Shown here in pieces: positions 33,468 through 43,189 of a stretch of 64,000 nucleotides of DNA (position 1 is the first letter of the stretch; each line of letters starts with the position of its first letter). The notes beneath the pieces were generated by a model, which saw only the letters and a program-made list of their open reading frames with translations, had not been told where the DNA came from and ran no database searches. The DNA is from Ichthyophis bannanicus. Taxonomy: Eukaryota; Chordata; Amphibia; Gymnophiona; Ichthyophiidae. The stretch covers positions 194,982,184 through 195,046,183 of the forward strand of contig CM066044.1 in NCBI GenBank assembly GCA_033557465.1, in the 5' to 3' direction. Both the position numbers and the translations under genes were made by a program.

Positions 33468-36344
33468 CTAATGGGCGGGATCTTTCCGGACGACAGACAA
33501 CACCGCCGACCCGAAGCGAGAATCCTTCACCGCCTCCACATCTAGGCGATAATGCTTACTAAAGGTATGCAAGGACGACCACGTAGCCGCCCTACAAATA
33601 TCCCCCGGCGGAACCAAGCGATGCTCCGCCCAAGAGCAAGCCTGCGCCCTGGTGGAATGCGCTCGTAAGCCCGACGGCACCACACGGCCCTGAAGCAGAT
33701 AAGCCGCCGAAATCGCCTCTTTAAGCCACCTGGCGATAGAAGCTTTCGCCGCGGCCTCCCCCTTACGTACCCCCCCAAACAGCACAAATAAACGATCCGA
33801 CTTACGAAAAGAATCCGTGACCTGCAAGTAATGACGCAACACACGCCGAACATCTAACCGGCGCAGATCGCGATCGAGGGGGGGCTCATTGCGAGAACCG
33901 AGAACCGGCAAAGTAACCACCTGGTTCATATGAAAGGGAGAGACCACCTTAGGTAGAAAGGAGGGCACGGTACGCAACACCACCTTATCATCCGAGAAGG
34001 TCAAAAATGGCTCCCGACAAGACAGGGCTTGCAATTCGGAAATACGCCTTGCCGAGCAAATTGCCACCAGAAAAACAGCCTTCAAGGTTAGATCCTTCAG
34101 AGAAGAGCTTTTCAACGGCTCAAAGGGAGACCGCGACAAGGCTCGGAGAACTAAATTAAGATCCCAGGCTGGGACGCCAACCCGAAGAGAAGGCCGCAAC
34201 TTGGAAATCGCCGTTAAAAACCGTCGAACATCCGGATGAGACCCTAACGACACCCCATTGACCTTACCTCGATAACAGGCCAACGCCGCCAGCTGCACCC
34301 GCAAGGAGCTGGCCGCCAGCCCTTTAGCGAAACCATCCTGCAGAAAATCCAGAATAACGGGAACGGCCACCGTGGCCGCCCGGATCCAATGTCGAGAACA
34401 CCAATCCTCAAAGATGCGCCAAATCCGCACATAAGCTAACGACGTGGATCGCTTCCTGGATGCTAGCATTGTGGCTATCACCGCCGCCGAGTATCCCCGC
34501 TTTCTTAAGCGTGCCCTTTCAATGGCCAAACCGTAAGCGAGAACCGATCCACTTGAGGCATGAAAAGAGGACCCTGAACCAGGAGATCCGATCGCACCGG
34601 AAGCCGCCAGGGACGACTGTCCAGGAGGCGAACTAGATCCGCATACCACGGCCGACGAGGCCAATCGGGAGCCACCAGAAGAACTCTCCCTGGGTGGTGT
34701 CCTATCTTCTGAACGACCCGACCGATCAACGCCCACGGAGGGAAAACGAAGAGAAGACCCTGATGCGGCCAAACTTGCAGAAGCGCATCTATGCCCTCCG
34801 ACATCCGTTCTCTCCGCCTGCTGTAAAATCGAAGGACCTGTGCAGATAGAAAGGTCGCCATGAGATCCATCACCGGCGATCCCCAGCGCTCCACAATCTG
34901 ACTGAATACTTCGGGATGCAGCCGCCATTCCCCGGCATCCACGTGAACTCTGCTGAGGAAATCGGCCGTTACGTTGTCTTTTCCGGCAATGTGAGCCGCT
35001 GAAATCAATGGGAGACGCGGTTCCACCCAACGGAACAACTGATCCGCTTCCTGCTCCATTGCGGCGCTTCCCGTTCCGCCCTGCCGATTGATGTAAGCCA
35101 CCGTCGCCAAGTTGTCGGACAGAACCCGCACTGCCCGACCCAGTATTAAGTGCTGAAACGCCTGAAAAGCTAGAAACACGGCCCGCAGCTCCAGGCGATT
35201 GATTGACCACGACGTCTCCACTCCTGACCATAGGCCCTGCGCAAAGCTGTCCTGGCAATGCGCACCCCAGCCCGTCAGGCTGGCGTCCGTCAACAGGGGC
35301 AACCAATCGGGTTGATCTAGTGGCATCCCGGCCGCCAAAGAGCGAGGGAGAAGCCACCACTGGAGAGACTTGCGGACCTTTAGGGGGCAAGGCAGATGCC
35401 TGCTTAAGGGGTCCGCTTGATGCGACCAGCGACGGAGCAGGGCCCGCTGCAACGGACGCATGTGCACCTTCGCCCACGGAACCACTTCCAGAGTCGCTGC
35501 CATGGTACCGAGCACTCGCAGGTAGTCCCAGGCTGTCGGAGCCGGAGTGGCTCGGAATTTCCGAATGAGCGCGCGCAAGGCTTCGGCTCGCGGAGAAGGA
35601 AGGAACACGTGACCCGAACGCGTGTTGAACCGGACTCCGAGATACACGAGGTCCTGGGTGGGTTCCAGACGACTCTTCGCAAAATTGATCACCCAACCCA
35701 GGCTCTGCAGAAAATGGACCACTTTGTCCGTAACCTGTAGACTTTCCTCCTTGGACTTCGCACGAATCAACCAATCGTCTAGATAGGGATGAACCAGGAT
35801 CCCTTCGCGCCGCAATGCCGCCGCCACTACTACCATTATCTTCGTGAAGGTGCGAGGAGCCGTCGCCAGACCGAAAGGAAGCGCCTGAAACTGATAATGC
35901 CCCCACGGGAGAGCAAACCGCAGAAACCGTTGATGAGCCTCCAGGATGGGAATATGTAAGTACGCCTCCGTCAGGTCTAGCAACGTCAAAAACTCCCCGG
36001 GACGCACCGCGACGATAACCGACCGTAAGGTCTCCATGCGAAAGTGCGGTACCCGCAAGCAGCGGTTGACAGACTTGAGATCCAGGATGGGTCGCAAGTC
36101 TCCGCCCTTCTTGGGCACCACAAAATAAATCGAGTAGCGACCCGTACCGTAATCGCTTTTGGGCACCTCCGTCACCGCACCCAACAGTAACAATCTGTTG
36201 AGAGTGGCGGCCACCGCTGCCACTTTGGAGGCCCCCTTGCACGGCGAGTGGATAAAGGAATCCCGAACGGGTCGAGCAAACTCGAGGGCGTATCCGTGTT
36301 GAATGATATCGAGGACCCACTGGTCCGTGGTGATGAGGGTCCAA
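33468..36344 (-). CDS. DIRS tyrosine recombinase frame (copy 3)
   Basis: A 958-codon open frame. The recognisable recombinase is the C-terminal part, from about residue 600 (genomic 34550 to 33468): an N-terminal SAM-like domain (SLAYVRIWRIFEDWCSRHWI) and a catalytic domain with Arg near 766 (SARRISELQAL), His896-x-x-Arg899 (AHSTRAQA) and the nucleophile Tyr932 (SKHYRLD). It should integrate the circular DNA intermediate without target duplication. Residues 1-600 are Gly/Ser-rich and overlap the RT frame. The true start is unknown and may lie near 34600 or arise by frameshift from the RT frame. It is in the same frame as gag, separated from it by one stop. Confidence 0.85.
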   Translation of the reverse strand: MDPHHHGPVGPRYHSTRIRPRVCSTRSGFLYPLAVQGGLQSGSGGRHSQQIVTVGCGDGGAQKRLRYGSLLDLFCGAQEGRRLATHPGSQVCQPLLAGTALSHGDLTVGYRRGASRGVFDVARPDGGVLTYSHPGGSSTVSAVCSPVGALSVSGASFRSGDGSSHLHEDNGSSGGGIAARRDPGSSLSRRLVDSCEVQGGKSTGYGQSGPFSAEPGLGDQFCEESSGTHPGPRVSRSPVQHAFGSRVPSFSASRSLARAHSEIPSHSGSDSLGLPASARYHGSDSGSGSVGEGAHASVAAGPAPSLVASSGPLKQASALPPKGPQVSPVVASPSLFGGRDATRSTRLVAPVDGRQPDGLGCALPGQLCAGPMVRSGDVVVNQSPGAAGRVSSFSGVSALNTGSGSAGSVRQLGDGGLHQSAGRNGKRRNGAGSGSVVPLGGTASPIDFSGSHCRKRQRNGRFPQQSSRGCRGMAAASRSIQSDCGALGIAGDGSHGDLSICTGPSILQQAERTDVGGHRCASASLAASGSSLRFPSVGVDRSGRSEDRTPPRESSSGGSRLASSAVVCGSSSPPGQSSLAASGAIGSPGSGSSFHASSGSVLAYGLAIERARLRKRGYSAAVIATMLASRKRSTSLAYVRIWRIFEDWCSRHWIRAATVAVPVILDFLQDGFAKGLAASSLRVQLAALACYRGKVNGVSLGSHPDVRRFLTAISKLRPSLRVGVPAWDLNLVLRALSRSPFEPLKSSSLKDLTLKAVFLVAICSARRISELQALSCREPFLTFSDDKVVLRTVPSFLPKVVSPFHMNQVVTLPVLGSRNEPPLDRDLRRLDVRRVLRHYLQVTDSFRKSDRLFVLFGGVRKGEAAAKASIARWLKEAISAAYLLQGRVVPSGLRAHSTRAQACSWAEHRLVPPGDICRAATWSSLHTFSKHYRLDVEAVKDSRFGSAVLSVVRKDPAH

Positions 36345-36721
36345 GCGGAGAGGAACTCCCGCAGACGGCCGCCTACCGAAATGCCCACCGCCGGGACCCG
36401 CCTCATCTCATTGTGGTTTACGAGACGTGGAAGGGGAGGCTGCAGAGAAGCCTCTCGCGGTACCTCTGTAGCCCCGAAAGCCCTGTGCGCGGGTCTGGAA
36501 GCGGCCCCTAGAGAAACCTGCATAGCGAGGGGACCGGAACCGGCGAAAATCACGAGACTGCCCCCTAACCGAGGAGGTCGAACGAAGCGGCTTAGGCTTG
36601 TCCTCAGGGAGGCGACCAGCCTTGGACTCCCCCAGGTCCTTGACCAACTTGTCCAAATCTTCTCCAAAGAGAAGACCCCCTTTGAAGGGAAGCTTACTAA
36701 GACGAGATTTAGACGGACCAT
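34505..36721 (-). CDS. DIRS reverse transcriptase-RNase H-methyltransferase-like protein (copy 3)
   Basis: 738 codons, unbroken. The RT domain (about 160-350) has YFVVPKKGGDLRPILDLKSV, catalytic Asp249 (LLDLTEAYLHI), LPFGLATAPRTFTK and YLDD (313-316). RNase H (about 475-590) has Asp479, Glu511, Asp536 and Asp587. The C-terminal domain (600-738), with LFVFPPWALIGRVVQKI, corresponds to the DNA-methyltransferase-like (MT/Dam-like) domain of DIRS elements, whose role is unknown. The start is uncertain: the frame overlaps gag by about 310 bp, so it may be reached by frameshifting. The first 100 residues are probably not conserved. Confidence 0.88.
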   Translation of the reverse strand: MVRLNLVLVSFPSKGVFSLEKIWTSWSRTWGSPRLVASLRTSLSRFVRPPRLGGSLVIFAGSGPLAMQVSLGAASRPAHRAFGATEVPREASLQPPLPRLVNHNEMRRVPAVGISVGGRLREFLSAWTLITTDQWVLDIIQHGYALEFARPVRDSFIHSPCKGASKVAAVAATLNRLLLLGAVTEVPKSDYGTGRYSIYFVVPKKGGDLRPILDLKSVNRCLRVPHFRMETLRSVIVAVRPGEFLTLLDLTEAYLHIPILEAHQRFLRFALPWGHYQFQALPFGLATAPRTFTKIMVVVAAALRREGILVHPYLDDWLIRAKSKEESLQVTDKVVHFLQSLGWVINFAKSRLEPTQDLVYLGVRFNTRSGHVFLPSPRAEALRALIRKFRATPAPTAWDYLRVLGTMAATLEVVPWAKVHMRPLQRALLRRWSHQADPLSRHLPCPLKVRKSLQWWLLPRSLAAGMPLDQPDWLPLLTDASLTGWGAHCQDSFAQGLWSGVETSWSINRLELRAVFLAFQAFQHLILGRAVRVLSDNLATVAYINRQGGTGSAAMEQEADQLFRWVEPRLPLISAAHIAGKDNVTADFLSRVHVDAGEWRLHPEVFSQIVERWGSPVMDLMATFLSAQVLRFYSRRRERMSEGIDALLQVWPHQGLLFVFPPWALIGRVVQKIGHHPGRVLLVAPDWPRRPWYADLVRLLDSRPWRLPVRSDLLVQGPLFMPQVDRFSLTVWPLKGHA

Positions 36722-37937
36722 CAGCCGCCCAGTTCCTGAGCCACACCGAACGTCTGGCCGCCACCACCGAAGCCGTACTGTTAGCTAACGCGCGAATCAA
36801 GTCATAATGAATGTCCGCTAGATACGCCGCCCCAGACTCCAGGCGATCTAACTCCTTCACATCCTCCTCCTCGAGGCGCGAGGACAGACGCAACCGCTGG
36901 GCCCAGCGTAAACACGCCCGAGCCACCCAAGCGCCACACACTGACGCCTGCAACGAAATGGAATCGGCCTCAAAGGTTTGCCGCAATAAGCCATCGACCT
37001 TCCGGTCTTGGGCATCCTTCAAGGCTGCACCCCCTTCAACCGGGATAGTGGTTTTCTTAGTAACTGCCGAAACCACCGCATCCACCCACGGTGCACGAAA
37101 ACGTTCCTTATCCGGCTCCGCCAAGGGATATAGACGAGACAGGGTGCGAACGCCCCGCAATCCGGCCTCCGGCTTATCCCACTCATCCTTGATCATTTTG
37201 TCCACCACCCGGTGCAAGGGAAAAACAATGCGCGATTGATGCTCCGCCTGGATAACCGGATCCTCGATCTCCACATCTTTGGCCATTGGAGACGCCATAT
37301 TCAAAACTTTCAAAGACTCGGAGATGAGCCCCGGCAATTCCTCGCGGCGAAAAACTCGAATAATCTTGGCCTGGTCTTCAGGCTCCGGAAGCTCCCCGTC
37401 TTCAAGATCCAGAGGATCCCCTTCCGGATCCCAGGCCTCCTCAGAACCCTCAGGCCACTCCTCATCCGCTACCACGGCTGCGGACCTACGAGCCTTCTTT
37501 GGGGCCGGCGGAGGAACACTCGAAGCCCCTCCCACGTCCTGAGGGGCTGCAAGGGACAGCAGAGGAGCCGATCCAGGCACCGCGCCCTGCTGCCGCAAAC
37601 AAAATGCCTGGTGCATTAACAGAACAAACTCGGGACTAAAAACCCCAGGTTCCACCGCCAGGCCTGCTGGCGGAGGCGCCGAGGGCCCAGCGGACCCCTC
37701 GGCCCGAGTCTCCGGCGCACCCTGGCGGGAAGAATGCTCAGCCTCAAGGTCTGGAATCTCAGCCATGCCCTCGGGCTCTCTAACCTCCAGCTTTTGCTCC
37801 ATAAGGGAAGACAGGGTTGCACAACCCCTGCAGACTCCCAAGACCGATAAAGGACCTCTCCGGGCTCCACAAATAATGCAGAGGGGCCTCTGTGGCATTG
37901 GCCTGAACAAGAAACCTGATGACAGCCAAGAGCACAC
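36408..37937 (-). CDS. DIRS gag-like protein (copy 3)
   Basis: 509 codons. Near the N-terminus Cys20-x2-Cys23 and Cys36-x2-Cys39 form a possible zinc-binding treble (CIICGARRG ... CRGC), as in the gag proteins of other DIRS copies here. An acidic middle follows (EEWPEGSEEAWDPEGDPLDL), then a predicted helical core and an Arg-rich, probably RNA-binding C-terminus (RFRSPRYAGFSRGRFQTRAQ). The second Met at residue 14 directly before the cysteine motif is an alternative start. The stop at 36408 is the only one between gag and the recombinase frame. Confidence 0.82.
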   Translation of the reverse strand: MCSWLSSGFLFRPMPQRPLCIICGARRGPLSVLGVCRGCATLSSLMEQKLEVREPEGMAEIPDLEAEHSSRQGAPETRAEGSAGPSAPPPAGLAVEPGVFSPEFVLLMHQAFCLRQQGAVPGSAPLLSLAAPQDVGGASSVPPPAPKKARRSAAVVADEEWPEGSEEAWDPEGDPLDLEDGELPEPEDQAKIIRVFRREELPGLISESLKVLNMASPMAKDVEIEDPVIQAEHQSRIVFPLHRVVDKMIKDEWDKPEAGLRGVRTLSRLYPLAEPDKERFRAPWVDAVVSAVTKKTTIPVEGGAALKDAQDRKVDGLLRQTFEADSISLQASVCGAWVARACLRWAQRLRLSSRLEEEDVKELDRLESGAAYLADIHYDLIRALANSTASVVAARRSVWLRNWAADGPSKSRLSKLPFKGGLLFGEDLDKLVKDLGESKAGRLPEDKPKPLRSTSSVRGQSRDFRRFRSPRYAGFSRGRFQTRAQGFRGYRGTARGFSAASPSTSRKPQ

Positions 37938-38694
37938 TAAGGGAAATCCCCCCCGGTGGGCAACACTCCGCGGAAAACAAAAAAACCAAGGGAAGAACCT
38001 ACAACTATCCCCTTTGCCAGGCTGAAAATCAAACTCAAAAGTAAAGCAAAAATTGAAAGAAAAAACAGCGTTTGCTTACCCAAAGCCACGGAGCCCCGAA
38101 GAGATGAAAAGCACGCGGTGGATCAAGCACCCTCAAAATGGCCGCCGCGGCAAAAGCCCCGAGACAAAAAAGGCGCCAGGACCTGCGATCAGCTTACCAA
38201 AGCAGCCCCGATGCTCCCGCAGCCCAACGGAGCTGCTACCGCTGCCGCGCAGATCGCCTCGGGAGAAAGGAACCCCGCGATCTGCGGAATCAAGGTGCAG
38301 CACCCGGGGAAAACCCCGGAGGCCCCCAGCAGCCAAAGGGCTCTCCCCCGTATGGTCCGGGGGGAGAGAACTTCTACGGAGCCTAAACTGCCTGCTTTAA
38401 AGGAACAAAAGCCAACAAAAACTACAACCAACAAAAAATTAAAACAAAAAATTAAAAGGCAGAAAGCAAGTAAACCCAGGCAGGCAGGGCTGACACGGAG
38501 GAGAGGCAGGAGGCCCCACTAGTGCTGAGCACTGACCTTTCCTCCTTCCAAACGGGCTGACTAAAATTTAAAGAAACAGAAGCCCATTAATTACAGAAAT
38601 GAGAAATAAAAGGGGAATAAAAAAGGATCAAAAAGCAAGGAGCTGCTTATTTTTTTCTCACAGTGAGTCCCAACCCGGGGCTCACAACGTCCTC
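37938..38694 (-). promoter_or_regulatory. 5' leader of DIRS copy 3
   Basis: Sequence between gag and the right terminal repeat, read on the minus strand. No gene on either strand is supported; the long plus-strand frames (37956-38522) are Pro/Ala/Lys-rich shadows. The promoter is expected here or in the adjoining repeat, but I see no defined core motif. Confidence 0.5.
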
Positions 38695-38853
38695 CTGCTG
38701 CAAGGAGACTGGTCACACTGGAAGTAGGAGGGGAGCTGACAGGATATATCCAGTGATGTCATGAATTTGCACATGCCAGTCTCCTAGCTGCAGGAGGAGG
38801 TTGACAACCCAGAAGTTGAGGAGTTGAGAACTGCACTGCGGAGCGCTAAGGAA
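38695..38853. repeat. Right inverted terminal repeat of DIRS copy 3
   Basis: The inverted counterpart of 32894-33028, ending ...GCGCTAAGGAA at 38853. In element orientation this is the 5' end, which begins TTCCTTAGCGCTCCGCAG. Confidence 0.88.
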
Positions 38854-39118
38854 CATAAGCTTTCTTTAGAACCTCAGATGACAAGACTTTGACTTTCATA
38901 CTTTGGACACATCATGCGAAGAGAGAGATCATTTGAAAAAAGAAGGTCAACGCAAGAGAGGAAGGCCAGCAATGAGATGAATCAATACAACAGCAGCAGC
39001 TATGGGTGCCGCTCTGTCGAACAATGAGCCTGACTGAAGATCGAACAAAGTTTAGGACAACTATCCAGAGGGTCGCCATGAGTTGACACCGACTCAATAG
39101 CACTTAGCAACAACAACA

Positions 39119-39984
39119 GCATGAGGATGACCAAGTTGAATGGGGGCATGACAGAAGAGTGGCCTGGGTGGAGCAGGTCATGATGTGATTTCAGAATGAC
39201 AAAAGAATGTCTCGGCATGGTTGTTGAGGCGTCCATGCCTCTACTGCTCTTGACTATGAACAGTTCTTGTTTCATGGCTATAATGCTTCCAAGAGGTAGA
39301 ATAATATGCACTTTCACTACCACAGGAAATCTCTTCTGGCTAACGAAACTGCCACGTAAATACATACGCCAAGCATATTAGCAGGTGGCGCCACACATCA
39401 GAGTTTCTGATATAGCCGGCTGGGATTTACATATCACTGAACAGATATGTACCCCTTCTGAGGTGCCCCAGCTGAGACAGGTAATTTTCTCAAAGTGAAA
39501 GCAGGTGGGCACTTAGGCTTTAAAAATCATCCCAGGGAAACTCCATGCTTACATCCAGCTGCTCTTCAGCACTGCCAATTTTCAGAGTTTTTTATGTGCG
39601 TACAGTATGCTTGAATTTTCAGAAGTACACGCATACCTGTAAACCGCTCCCCATCCCTGCTTCTGGGAATGCTTCCACTCAGTCTGAGTAAGCTTATGCA
39701 TATACTCTGACCCACCAAAATGCTTTTGAAAATTATTCTCTCTTTGAAAAGACCTGCTATTTGCCCTCCAGAAGACAATCACTGTGGTTGAGTCAACCCT
39801 CCTATGAGCATATGCAACACCTTGGCAAAATCCAGATCAATGTTGTTATCTAGGTTTTGGCCTGTTAACCACTTCCAGGAACTTTAATTAGCTAGATTGA
39901 CATCTCTTTGCCCTAAAATTGTGCTGAATATCTGCAATATTTCCACTGTCCCCTTCATTCACAACGTACTACTCTACAACTAAT
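39119..39984. other. No gene recognised
   Basis: Unassigned sequence between the RTE tail and an L2-like fragment. No domain or repeat boundary supported. Confidence 0.3.
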
Positions 39985-40860
39985 CATTTGTATAGCGCGA
40001 CAAGGCATACACAGTGCTCTACATATAGATGTAAGACAATCCCAGCTCATCAGAGCTTACAATGTAATCAAGACAAAACACGTGAAGCCTGATTCTCTTA
40101 GGGGCACGTACGGGCTGTCTGGACACCCCTATGCAGGATGGGCCCATTAGGACCAGATTCTGCACTACAGGAGCTAGATGTTCCTGCGGGTGCAGGATCG
40201 GGCCCCTAGACAGCCTGGCGTGCCCCTGCATACATACAGGGATGTCCTCCTCGCATGCCCCTCCAGCCCCTACAGCACTGACCCCCTCAGCAGTGGAATA
40301 AACGGCACGTCCAGTCCGCCCCCTCAGGATGTACAGGGCCATGACCTGAATTAGCCCTATATGTCCTGCTGCCTCGGCCTGCCCACGCTGTGCCCACTCT
40401 CCGCCCCTGCCACCTCTGCCCATACTGTAGATCTGGCAGCGCGGGGAGGGAGGGATATAGAATCGGGGCAGGATGGCTAGCAGGGCTGCAAATCCCACAG
40501 GGACATGCAGCCCCACTAGGCACCTTGCAGAATCGGGCCCATAATGAAACTGGGGACCAAAGTATGGTAAGAAATATATAAGTAGTGAACAAGAAAGCGA
40601 GGGGCATCAGGATCCAAAAGCAGCTTCAAAGAGGAGGGAGTTTAGCCTGGATTTGAATAGGGCTAGAGAAGGGGCCCGACGCACAGACTCAGGTAGTTTG
40701 TTCCAGGCACATGGAATAGCAAGATGGAACGAAGTCTGGAGTTGGCAGTGGCAGAGAAGGGCACAGATAAAAGGGATCTGCCAGAGGAGCGGAGCGCTCT
40801 TGAGGAGGAATGCAGAGTGAGATAAGAGAGAAATGTAATGATTAACCAACCTACAATTAC
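39985..40860 (-). mobile_element. L2-like LINE 3' end, minus strand, with an internal insertion
   Basis: On the minus strand 40849-40607 encodes AWNKLPESVRRAPSLALFKS, then RLNSLLFEAAF, the L2 C-terminal phrase. The 3' UTR continues to about 39990, where the complement of TGTATAGCGCGACAAGGCAT is found. The segment from about 40085 to 40555 is a separate insertion: AGGGGCACGTACGGGCTGTC (40098) and its imperfect reverse complement (near 40207) and repeated CAGAATCGGGCCC/GGATCGGGCCCC motifs suggest a palindromic MITE. Confidence 0.6.
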
Positions 40861-42154
40861 CCTTTCAGTTCTTTTCTATATTCTTCCGGTATCACTGCTA
40901 CCTCAGCAGATACCTTGTGACTAGTGTTCAGCAAGTTCTGCAGTCTGAAAACAAGATTATCTGACATGTACACGGAGTGCAGTCAGATCATGGCTATTTC
41001 CTGAAAGTCTGGGTTTTCCTAAAATGCTCATTTTCAAAACTGCATAATAAGTGTGCTCCTGAACCACTGTACACGTGAAAAAGCAACAGACCCTTTCCCT
41101 ATTACTTCACGGTGAACGTTTTAGAAGATCTCTCAACCACAGCTTCAACAAAGTAGAATACCGTTGACAGCAAAGACAGAAAGTCAGGGGAAACTCCCTG
41201 TACATATTTAACATATACTTTCAGGCCATCATAAAAGGAATGTTTAAAGCTGATGCATCATAAAAGCACTTAAAGAGTTTGACATTATTCTAATGGAAAC
41301 AATAACTTAAAACTTCCTTTAAGAAAATAACGTTATGGTAATTGAGAGAAATGGCTGACTCTGTTTTCGCTTCCTCTCTCTTTTCCTTAAATAACTTCTC
41401 TCCCTTTCATCTTACAGGATTTTCCTTTGTATTTGTCCCTTTTTCTCATCTTCAACCTAATTTTCTTTTTCTTCCCACTCAAAATTTCTCAGTCACCCTC
41501 GCTTTCCCTTTCTCCTTTTCTTCCCCAGTGTCACCCTTGGTCCTCTCTAGCTGCTTTCCATTTCAGCAGCATTGGAAACAAATTCCAAGGTCCTTTCTTT
41601 TTGTCTTTTCTGGGAGATTTCAGGAAGAAAATCCCCAGCCTCAAAGGAGAATAAACAGAAAGAGGGGGGGGGGGGGGGGTTCTTAGTCAATCTGAGGAAG
41701 AATCCGAACTGAAATAACAAAAACAAAGAACGTATAAGGAGGGAACCTGAAACATTTATTCGTAAGCACCACTTGGCATTTGGGTTCAGTCACTTTCTGA
41801 AAACGAGAACGGTTCTATAACAGAAGGAAAGGGAAAGAAAATGCTTTTAGTTAAATGCTGCATCAGTTGGCGAAACCATCTCAAAGGCCAGCAGAGGGCA
41901 CTGCTACCCATGGAGTACCCGAACTATTGCTTCTGTCCGATTTCCTCCAGTACCTTTTGTTAGAATGCTGCAAAACTCATCTCACCAGTGACACAGCTCA
42001 TTTGGGATACAGAACAGCAGCTATTTCTTTCTCTTTGTGTAGTAAATTTTAAAGAACATAGGGAAGCCCCCTGGTTTCCAAGACACCACGGACAAGTTTG
42101 TTTTATTCAAGCTTAGGATCACTGTAATACACTGTGGTAATACATAGCCACTGA
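40861..42154. other. No gene recognised
   Basis: Unassigned. A pyrimidine-rich tract at 41370-41620 yields low-complexity open frames, and a G-run of about 16 lies at 41665-41681. No domain. Confidence 0.3.
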
Positions 42155-42235
42155 ATGAAGACCAAATGCAGTTTAGGACAACTATCCAGAGGGTCGCCAT
42201 GCGTTGACACAGACTCAATGGCACTTAACAATACA
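42155..42235 (+). mobile_element. RTE (BovB-like) 3' tail fragment
   Basis: TTTAGGACAACTATCCAGAG, then GGTCGCCATGCGTTGACACA and GACTCAATGGCACTTAACAA, match 39050-39110 at most positions. It is a 5'-truncated copy of about 80 bp. Confidence 0.8.
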
Positions 42236-42702
42236 TAGAGCTTCGTTCAACGTGATTTTTCTTCCATTCTGGCCTCAGTGCTTTAAGCACGGTGCTATAA
42301 CATTGTGCTAAGCTTCAGCGCAACAGCATTCTAACGTATGCGCTAAAAATGCAACTTTTACTCCCAATGCAGTAAAGTAATGGCATGCAAAGGATAGCTG
42401 TGTAAAAAAAAAAGTGCAGTGTCAGAAAAAAATAGCACAGTGTACATTGCAGTTATATGCAGCCATTAGCTATATCACAAGTAACATGGACCAGACAGCC
42501 ATAGTTCATCAAAAGAGTCCAGGGGAGAGGATAGGAGTGTCAGAGTGGGGCATCATGGGAGCAGTTAGAGAGGGGATGGATGTCACAATAGTCCAAGGGA
42601 TTCCAGGGGTACATCACTGGGGCTGAGGCGGGGGGGGGGGGGGGTCCCAGGTGCAGGATTCCACTTTGGAAAACAGGATCTTAGATCATCTGCAGTGGAC
42701 AG
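42236..42702. other. No gene recognised
   Basis: Unassigned. A run of about 16 G lies at 42629-42644. Confidence 0.3.
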
Positions 42703-43083
42703 GACAGGACCACTGTTCCCTCTAAGCTGTGCGCGCGCACATACCTCGCTGAGCGAGTGCACATACTTAAAAAAACAGAGCGCACAAAAATTACGGCTCT
42801 GATTCTGATAGAAAACAACACAGACGTCTTAAAATTTAAAAGTTATGATTGTAATTACTAGAAATTTCCCGCTTCATTTAGTAATCGTCTATTTTCATTT
42901 AATTTGATTAAAATCAATGTGGTGTACATACTGTATTCTGACGTGTAGTCAAATTTTAAAGTATATAACTCTGAGTGTCGTTATGTGGCGCACAAAAATT
43001 TAACCTTCCTTCAAAAGCTGCACATAGCTGATATTTTATGCGCACACAGCCTACAGAAAATTAGAGGGAACATTGGACAGGAC
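42703..43083. mobile_element. hAT MITE with perfect 8-bp duplication
   Basis: The element 42711-43075 (365 bp) has ends CACTGTTCCCTCTAAGCTG (left) and TTAGAGGGAACATTG (right), which are inverted repeats. The octamer gacaggac directly precedes (42703-42710) and follows (43076-43083). It also contains subterminal inverted copies of GCGCACAAAAATT and TGCGCGC-type words. No coding sequence. Typical of hAT-family non-autonomous elements. Confidence 0.88.
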
Positions 43084-43189
43084 ATGGGCATTTAAAAAAA
43101 AGAACAGCCTGGATCCTGCATTGCTGATTAAATATTTCCCACTCATTTCAAAAGTGGTAGAGAAGGTCCATCCATAAGCAGTTAGTAGA

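Larger units (their letters stand above)
32861..38853 (-). mobile_element. Complete DIRS retrotransposon (copy 3)
   Basis: A 5,993-bp minus-strand element with all the DIRS hallmarks: inverted terminal repeats (about 32894-33028 and 38695-38853), gag, an RT-RNase H-methyltransferase frame, a tyrosine recombinase frame, and an internal complementary region (33355-33443) matching both outer ends. No target duplication is expected or seen. The three long frames are unbroken, unlike every other element in the window, and it is visibly more GC-rich than its RTE host. This suggests recent insertion. It divides an RTE LINE, whose two halves flank it. Confidence 0.92.
29906..39118 (+). mobile_element. 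RTE (BovB-like) LINE split by DIRS copy 3
   Basis: The left part (29906-32860) and right part (38854-39118) are plus-strand pieces of one RTE-clade LINE. The right part encodes FGHIMRRERSFEKRRSTQER and ends with GGGTCGCCATGAGTTGACAC, then CGACTCAATAGCACTTAG and an (AAC)n tail, which is the BovB-like 3' end. A second copy of this tail lies at 42155-42235. Clade assignment is from protein and tail motifs. Confidence 0.8.

Noticed and set aside
37956..38522. Plus-strand 188-codon frame in DIRS copy 3
   Set aside because: Low-complexity Lys/Pro/Ala frame opposite the element's leader; no domain and wrong strand for the element.
41342..41686. Plus-strand 114-codon Ser/Phe-rich frame
   Set aside because: Product of a pyrimidine-rich tract; low complexity, no domain.
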